Source: Larkinella sp965227735 (lineage in GTDB: Bacteria > Bacteroidota > Bacteroidia > Cytophagales > Spirosomataceae). From it: a stretch of DNA of 64,000 nucleotides. The translations under genes were made by a program, and so were the position numbers. The notes below the pieces were generated by a model that was given only the letters and a program-made list of their open reading frames with translations, made no database searches and was not told the DNA's origin. This document shows, in pieces, positions 59,019 to 64,000 of this stretch. The first letter of the stretch is position 1. Every line of letters begins with the position of its first letter. The stretch is taken from NCBI RefSeq assembly GCF_965227735.1, contig NZ_OZ245776.1, forward strand, positions 4,588,001-4,652,000, in the 5' to 3' direction.

Positions 59019-61898
59019 TTACACCTTCCCCCGCAAAAAATCCGCCGTATAATTCTCGCCCTCCGGCAGTTTCACCAGCTCTTCCGGGGTGCCGGCAAAG
59101 GTGACGTAACCGCCCGTATCCCCACCTTCGGGACCGAGGTCAATGAGGTAGTCGGCCGATTTGATGATCTCGGTATTGTGTTCGATGATGATCACACTGT
59201 CGCCCTGATCGACCAGCGCGTTGATGGCTTTCAGCAGTTTGCGGATGTCGTGGAAGTGCAAACCGGTGGTCGGTTCGTCAAAAATGAACAGGGTTCCGCC
59301 TTTGCTGGTGTTGCCTTTTCCCAGAAACGACGCCAGCTTAACGCGCTGGGCTTCACCACCCGACAGCGTATTGGATGATTGCCCGAGCGTAATATACCCC
59401 AAACCGACCTCCTGCAGGGGCAGCAGTTTTTCGACCATCTTCGGTTCGGCTTTCCGGAAATAATCAATGGCTTCATCAACGGTCATTTCCAGAATATCCG
59501 CCACGTTTTTGTCGTTGAGCGTCACTTCCAGAATTTCCTGCTTAAACCGCTTGCCGTTGCAGCCTTCGCATTTCAGGAAAATATCGGCCATAAACTGCAT
59601 CTCGATCTTGACCTCACCTTCGCCCTGACACACCTCGCAGCGCCCGCCATCCACGTTGAACGAAAAGTGCGACGGTTTATAACCCCGCGCCTTCGACACG
59701 GGCTGTTCCGCCATCACCTGCCGCAGATAATCGTAGGCTTTGATGTACGTCACCGGGTTCGAGCGCGACGATTTACCAATCGGGTTCTGGTCGATCATCT
59801 CGATGGAGTTGACGCGGTCCAGACTGCCACCCAGGCTGTCGTGCTTGCCCGCTTCTTCCGAACCGTCGCCCTTCAAACGCGTCAAGGCCGGATACAACAC
59901 CTTGCGAATCAGCGTCGATTTGCCCGAGCCACTCACGCCCGTCACCACGGTCAGCGTGTTCAGCGGCAGCCGCACATCCAGATCCTTCAAATTATTCTCC
60001 CGCGCGCCGTTCACCTCCAGCCAGTGCGTGGCTTTCCGCCGGAATTTCGGCACCGGCACGGTTTCTTTCCCCGTCAGAAAAGCGAGAGTGTGAGAATCTT
60101 TGCTGTTTAACGTTTCACTCTTCACTTCCTCCCAGGTGCCCTGAAACACCAGGTGACCGCCGTTGACGCCCGCATCCGGGCCGATGTCGATGAGTTGGTC
60201 GGCGGCCCGCATCACCTCTTCTTCGTGTTCGACCACAATGACGGTATTGCCCAGATCGCGGAGGGTTTCCAGCACACTTACCAGTTGCCTGGTGTCGCGC
60301 GGGTGGAGGCCAATGCTGGGTTCATCCAGAATATACATGGACCCAACCAGCGCGCTACCGAGCGAGGTCGCCAGTTTAATACGCTGATATTCACCACCGG
60401 ACAGCGTGTTGGTCAGGCGGTTTAGCGTTAAATAGGTCAACCCGACGCGCTCCATGTAGTCCAGGCGGTTGCGGATTTCGGTGAGCAGCCGTTTGCCCAC
60501 TTCCTGCTGGTGCGGGGGGAGTTCCAGACTCCGGAAAAAACCGGCGGCTTCGCCGATCGGCATCAGAACAATGTCGGTAATGGATTTTCCACCGGCAATT
60601 TTTACGTAGCTGGCGTCCTTCCGCAACCGCGAACCCCGGCATTCGGGGCAGGTGGTTTTTCCCCGGTAGCGCGACAGCATCACGCGGTATTGGACCTTGA
60701 ACGTCTGGCTTTCGACGAAATCGAAAAACGCGTTCAGGCCCTGAAAGTATTTGTTGCCCGTCCAGAGCACTTCCTTCTGTTCCGGGGCCAGATCTTTATA
60801 CGGGCGGTGAATCGGAAAGTCGAACCGAATGCCATTTTTGAGCAGCGGTTTCAGAAATTCCTCGTTCATTTTCTCGCTCCGCCAGGGTGCCAGCGCGCCT
60901 TCAAAGACCGACAGATTTTTGTCGGGAATGACCAGATCCGGGTCGATGCCCAGCACTTTGCCAAAACCGTCGCACCGGCGGCAGGCACCATACGGGTTGT
61001 TGAAGGTGAACAGGTTAACGCTCGGTTCTTCAAAAACCAGCCCGTCCAGTTCAAATTTATCCGAGAAAACGCGCGACTCTTTGCCCACGACATCGACCCG
61101 GCAAACGCCCTCGCCTTCGTTGAATGCCGTCTGGATCGAGTCCGAAAACCGGTATTGACTGTCTTCATCGGGCTGCCCTTCCGCGTCGAACTGTACTGTA
61201 CTCCGGTCGATCAGGATTTCGAGATCAGCACCCGGTTTCGGTTCGTCCACGGTTTTATCCAGAATTTCCTCGATAAACAGCACTTCGCCATCGGCCACAA
61301 TCCGGGTGTAGCCTTTCTGGAGCAACACTTTCAGCTCGTCGGCCAGCGTCCGGTCGGGGCGGATGTGCAGCGGGGCCATAACCAGCACGCGCTGCCCCTG
61401 TTCATAGGAATACAGGTATTTGACGACGTCCGTTACCGTATCTTTGCGCACTTCCTGCCCCGAAACGGGCGAGTAGGTGATGCCCACGCGGGCAAAAAGC
61501 AATTTCAGGTAGTCGTAAATTTCGGTGGTCGTTCCAACCGTTGAGCGGGGGTTGCGGGTCGTTACCTTCTGTTCGATGGCAATGGCCGGCGACACGCCTT
61601 TGATGTAATCGACCTCGGGTTTTTCCATCCGGCCCAGAAACTGCCGGGCGTAGCTGCTCAGGCTCTCGACGTACATGCGCTGACCTTCAGCAAATAACGT
61701 ATCGAATGCCAGGGACGATTTGCCGGAGCCCGAAAGACCGGTGATCACCACCAGTTTGTTGCGCGGAATGGCGACGTCGATGCTTTTCAGGTTGTGAACC
61801 CGGGCACCCTTAATGATGATATAGTGTTTGGGATCAAGATGTTCAACGTTGGGTTGCTGAAAGGAGCCGTCAGGCGGCAGACTAACCGATAAATTCAT
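59019..61898 (-). CDS. uvrA: Excinuclease ABC subunit A
   Basis: This 959-residue protein is UvrA, which recognises DNA damage with UvrB in nucleotide excision repair. The two ABC ATPase units have Walker A GLSGSGKSSL (54-63) and GVSGSGKSTL (about 650-660), with signatures LSGGEYQRIKLA and LSGGEAQRVKLA. Zinc-finger cysteines appear in ACRRCDGFGK, CPECRGSR and CEVCQGEGEVK with CEGCNGKRF. RNPRSTVGTTTEIYDYLKLLFARVG, near residues 113-137, is the usual N-terminal core. Length matches the family. A 38-bp linker and hairpin separate it from nothing on the same strand downstream. Confidence 0.96.
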   Translation of the reverse strand: MNLSVSLPPDGSFQQPNVEHLDPKHYIIIKGARVHNLKSIDVAIPRNKLVVITGLSGSGKSSLAFDTLFAEGQRMYVESLSSYARQFLGRMEKPEVDYIKGVSPAIAIEQKVTTRNPRSTVGTTTEIYDYLKLLFARVGITYSPVSGQEVRKDTVTDVVKYLYSYEQGQRVLVMAPLHIRPDRTLADELKVLLQKGYTRIVADGEVLFIEEILDKTVDEPKPGADLEILIDRSTVQFDAEGQPDEDSQYRFSDSIQTAFNEGEGVCRVDVVGKESRVFSDKFELDGLVFEEPSVNLFTFNNPYGACRRCDGFGKVLGIDPDLVIPDKNLSVFEGALAPWRSEKMNEEFLKPLLKNGIRFDFPIHRPYKDLAPEQKEVLWTGNKYFQGLNAFFDFVESQTFKVQYRVMLSRYRGKTTCPECRGSRLRKDASYVKIAGGKSITDIVLMPIGEAAGFFRSLELPPHQQEVGKRLLTEIRNRLDYMERVGLTYLTLNRLTNTLSGGEYQRIKLATSLGSALVGSMYILDEPSIGLHPRDTRQLVSVLETLRDLGNTVIVVEHEEEVMRAADQLIDIGPDAGVNGGHLVFQGTWEEVKSETLNSKDSHTLAFLTGKETVPVPKFRRKATHWLEVNGARENNLKDLDVRLPLNTLTVVTGVSGSGKSTLIRKVLYPALTRLKGDGSEEAGKHDSLGGSLDRVNSIEMIDQNPIGKSSRSNPVTYIKAYDYLRQVMAEQPVSKARGYKPSHFSFNVDGGRCEVCQGEGEVKIEMQFMADIFLKCEGCNGKRFKQEILEVTLNDKNVADILEMTVDEAIDYFRKAEPKMVEKLLPLQEVGLGYITLGQSSNTLSGGEAQRVKLASFLGKGNTSKGGTLFIFDEPTTGLHFHDIRKLLKAINALVDQGDSVIIIEHNTEIIKSADYLIDLGPEGGDTGGYVTFAGTPEELVKLPEGENYTADFLRGKV

Positions 61899-61972
61899 CC
61901 TATAAATTTAGCAAAACTCTATCTTTGGACTAACGGTTTTTTTGAAAGGATGGTTTCTTTTTCAATAACGAT

Positions 61973-62050
61973 TGCACCCAACCCCCTGGAGGGGGCTAAA
62001 AATTACTGAATGCTTAAAGCCCGGCACCGGCCTTCAGGGGGGTGGGGGCA
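61973..62050. repeat. GC-rich inverted repeat between uvrA and mgtC-like gene
   Basis: Arms TGCACCCAACCCCCTGGAGG (61973-61992) and CCTTCAGGGGGGTGGGGGCA (62031-62050) are complementary with three mismatches. It resembles the CCCCTAAATCCCC family in its C-run, and it ends 16 bp before the MgtC start at 62067. It lies between divergent genes. Confidence 0.75.
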
Positions 62051-62066
62051 CAGATAGCTAAACGAC

Positions 62067-62696
62067 ATGGATTCAATTGTTCAGGAAGACATTCTGAAAC
62101 TCCTGCTGGCGATGGTGCTGGGCGGTTTGATTGGCGCGGAACGCGAATACCGCAGCAAATCGGCGGGGCTCCGGACCACGATTCTGATCTGTGTCGGATC
62201 GGCGCTGTTCACCATCGTTTCGCGCCGTTTCAGCGACGACGACCGGATTGCGGCCAACATCGTCAACGGCATCGGTTTTCTGGGGGCAGGCATCATTTTC
62301 CGCCAGGAGACCAGCGTCAAAGGCCTGACTACAGCGGCCACGATCTGGGCGGTAGCGGCCATCGGGATGGCGGTCGGGGGCGGTTTTTACGATCTTGCCG
62401 TGGGCGGTTTTATCATCATTGGGGCTACCTTGCTGGTGTTACCGGCGCTGGCGGCCCGCATTGCCCGCAACAACCAGGCCCGACAATTCCGAATTGTTAC
62501 TACCTTTAAACACCAAACAATGCTGGCGTACGAAACGCTGTTTGAGGAATGTGGCCTGCATCCCCGGTTGCAGAGCCAGCAGCGCATCGGCAACGAAATT
62601 ATTGGGATCTGGCGGGTTACGGGGTCCGAAAAAGCCCACGAGCGCTGCATCCAGCAGTTGCTGAATGATCCGGAAGTAAAAGAGTTTGGGTTTTGA
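62067..62696 (+). CDS. MgtC/SapB-family membrane protein
   Basis: This 209-residue inner-membrane protein has the MgtC N-terminal domain: LAMVLGGLIGAEREYRSKSAGLRTTILI (about 12-39, with the conserved REYRxKxAGLRT), then NIVNGIGFLGAGIIF and GLTTAATIWAVAAIGMAVGGG. Five hydrophobic helices are followed by a C-terminal ACT-like domain (after 140). MgtC proteins modulate magnesium stress and ATP synthase; the effect here is unknown. It is followed directly by an outer-membrane protein gene. Confidence 0.9.
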   Translation: MDSIVQEDILKLLLAMVLGGLIGAEREYRSKSAGLRTTILICVGSALFTIVSRRFSDDDRIAANIVNGIGFLGAGIIFRQETSVKGLTTAATIWAVAAIGMAVGGGFYDLAVGGFIIIGATLLVLPALAARIARNNQARQFRIVTTFKHQTMLAYETLFEECGLHPRLQSQQRIGNEIIGIWRVTGSEKAHERCIQQLLNDPEVKEFGF

Positions 62697-62774
62697 GTGA
62701 AGGCATTACTTACTAAAAACCACTATTTTTTCGTTTATAATTCAAGTGTCCATTTTTGTTCATTAATCAACTCT

Positions 62775-63416
62775 ATGAACCTCATACAGAAAGGCTTATT
62801 GGCAATTATGCTGATAAGCAGCAGTGCAGCCTTCGGGCAAATTACCGAAGATCCCGAAGAACGACGTGAAGAAGGGAGAGATCCGTTGAAAACCAAAACG
62901 CCGGAAGGAGATCCGCTACCTTTTTCGCAGCGGTTGCGGTTTGGGGGCGGCATTAGCAACGTTTCCATTGGGAATCCCTTCAGCATTGGGGTCTCTCCTG
63001 TCATCGCCTACCAGGCTTCCGAGCGGGCCATTCTGGGCGTCGGCATCAATTATGTCTATTACCGGGCCAAATTATACTACCAGGGTGGAGCCACCGAAAT
63101 CTACCGGGCCAATCAGTACGGCGGGCGGGTGTTCGGGATGTATGAGATCGTTCCCAATATTGTGAAAAACCTCTACGTTCACGGGGAATTCGAAAATACG
63201 AATGTTGGCTACACGAACTACAACATCATCCCCTACGAAACGCAGCGACGCTGGGTGAGTGCCGGGTTGGTCGGGTTGACGTATTCACAACCCATTAGCC
63301 GACGGTTTGGTGTGAATTTAACGGCTCTATACAACCTGAGTTACAACGCCGATCCGACGTTTTCGTCGTTTGTTTACGGCGGCAGCCCGTGGGTGATTCG
63401 GGTGTCGTTTTTTTAA
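62775..63416 (+). CDS. Outer-membrane beta-barrel protein, unknown
   Basis: This 213-residue protein starts at MNLIQKGLLAIMLISSSAAFG with a signal peptide; an in-frame GTG 78 bases upstream was rejected because it hides the leader. The mature protein has an acidic/basic linker (EDPEERREEGRDPLKTKTPEG) and then amphipathic strands typical of a porin-like barrel (RLRFGGGISNVSIGNPFSIGVS, YQASERAILGVGINYVYYRAK and RRFGVNLTALYNLSYN), with a final aromatic residue F as in outer-membrane proteins. Function unknown. Gap to MgtC is 78 bp. Confidence 0.78.
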   Translation: MNLIQKGLLAIMLISSSAAFGQITEDPEERREEGRDPLKTKTPEGDPLPFSQRLRFGGGISNVSIGNPFSIGVSPVIAYQASERAILGVGINYVYYRAKLYYQGGATEIYRANQYGGRVFGMYEIVPNIVKNLYVHGEFENTNVGYTNYNIIPYETQRRWVSAGLVGLTYSQPISRRFGVNLTALYNLSYNADPTFSSFVYGGSPWVIRVSFF

Positions 63417-63417
63417 T

Positions 63418-63502
63418 GGAGAGAGAAGACGAGAGCGTAGAGAATAAAGACAATCGCAGGAAAGGTTTTTCTTTATTCTCTACGCTCTCGTCTTTTCTCT
63501 CC
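63418..63502. repeat. Long palindrome after the outer-membrane protein gene
   Basis: Arms 63418-63450 and 63470-63502 are 33 bp with one mismatch, carrying GAAGACGAGAGCGTAGAG and its complement, and a 19-bp loop. It starts 1 bp after the stop of the barrel gene and is followed by TTTTT, so it could terminate that gene. No other copy of this arm was seen in the window. Confidence 0.85.
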
Positions 63503-63579
63503 TTTTTAGCATTAATGCCATTAGAATTATAAAAATTTCTACTTAATTCGGGTGGATTTTTCAAAACCGGATTAAGACC

Positions 63580-64000
63580 TTGACCACCGAACGGCAACCC
63601 GACCCAATTCTCTGGAACGCCCTGAAACAAGGCGACCGGCGGGCTTTTGCCGAACTCTACGAGCGGTATTACCGCATTCTATACAACTACGGATACAAAC
63701 TACTGCCCGACGCGGCTCTGGTGGAAGATGCCATTCAGGATTTGTTCGTGGATCTCTGGCGGATTCAGCAGAATCTGGCCGAAGCCGACTCGGTCAAGTT
63801 CTATTTGTTTCGCTCCCTGCGTCGAAAAATTCACCGCTTGAGTGAGAAAGAAAACCGGTTTTTGTCCGTCGATCCGACGGCTTTCCCGTTTCAGACTGAC
63901 ACCACGCCCGAGCACTCCTTTTCCGACGGAGAGCAGGAGCAGCAATTGACCCGTCAACTGGCTCATGCCTTGAAGCAACTGCCTGATCGTCAGTTGGAAG
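63580..64000 (+). CDS. ECF sigma factor, truncated at the window edge
   Basis: The reading frame from TTG at 63580 (a preceding ATT at 63571 is also possible) runs to the window end without a stop for 140 codons. It encodes LKQGDRRAFAELYERYYRILYNYGYKLLPD, located at about residues 16-45, then VEDAIQDLFVDLWRIQQNL and FYLFRSLRRKIHRL, which are regions 2.1 to 2.4 of an ECF sigma factor. Region 4 begins at LTRQLAHALKQLPDRQLE, with the HTH outside the window. It is the FecI-like class; a FecR and SusCD pair is likely to follow beyond the edge. Confidence 0.88.
   Translation, partial: MTTERQPDPILWNALKQGDRRAFAELYERYYRILYNYGYKLLPDAALVEDAIQDLFVDLWRIQQNLAEADSVKFYLFRSLRRKIHRLSEKENRFLSVDPTAFPFQTDTTPEHSFSDGEQEQQLTRQLAHALKQLPDRQLE

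Overview
The window comes from a bacterium of the phylum Bacteroidota, most likely the order Cytophagales and a Spirosoma/Larkinella-like lineage. This is inferred from gene content: an ECF sigma / FecR / SusC / SusD set, a 7TM-DISM receptor fused to LytTR, DUF1501/DUF1553 secreted modules, TAnnTTTG-type promoter boxes and an overall GC slightly above one half. No rRNA, tRNA or CRISPR array was seen. The last gene runs off the right edge.

Layout. (1) 78-8374, minus strand: an exopolysaccharide cluster with two tandem-duplicated glycosyltransferases, a Wzx-type flippase, GDP-mannose 4,6-dehydratase, a Wzz-type chain-length protein and a Wza-like SLBB export protein. (2) 8531-15082: housekeeping and accessory genes (gamma-carbonic-anhydrase-like protein, Fur, DedA, ABC-F ATPase, a SUMF1-fold secreted protein and a Tat-exported Gfo/Idh/MocA oxidoreductase). 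(3) 15561-25859: a redox and membrane region with ApbE, a 7TM-LytTR receptor, and a minus-strand trio (ankyrin protein, DUF2271, PepSY-flavoprotein reductase) suggesting extracytoplasmic flavin electron transfer, followed by MscS, GNAT and a SnoaL-like protein. (4) 26123-34252, minus: NHL protein, cytochrome/LRR membrane protein, DUF1553 and DUF1501. (5) 34304-35456: a MNT-fold nucleotidyltransferase with a small partner, and an orphan CdiI-type immunity protein. (6) 35671-47556, plus: sigma, FecR, SusC and SusD followed by a second DUF1553/DUF1501 pair. (7) 47653-51240: a visibly AT-rich acquired island holding a two-gene CBASS antiphage system, a CD-NTase and a TIR-STING effector, plus an unknown secreted protein and decayed DNA. 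(8) 51243-64000: serine hydrolase, sulfatase, D-aminoacylase-type amidohydrolase, CbrC-like protein, methyltransferase, YoaK/GrpB pair, UvrA, MgtC, an outer-membrane protein and a truncated ECF sigma gene.

The most notable defence content is the CdnE-like cyclase plus TIR-STING effector. The most notable non-coding content is a set of about a dozen long inverted repeats confined to intergenic gaps. Several have perfect or near-perfect arms of 20-36 bp; they fall into a few sequence families, and two look like short terminal-inverted-repeat elements. A second unexpected signal is that fragments of the 3' end of a D-aminoacylase gene survive at two places near the intact gene, recording past rearrangement at the edge of the AT-rich island.
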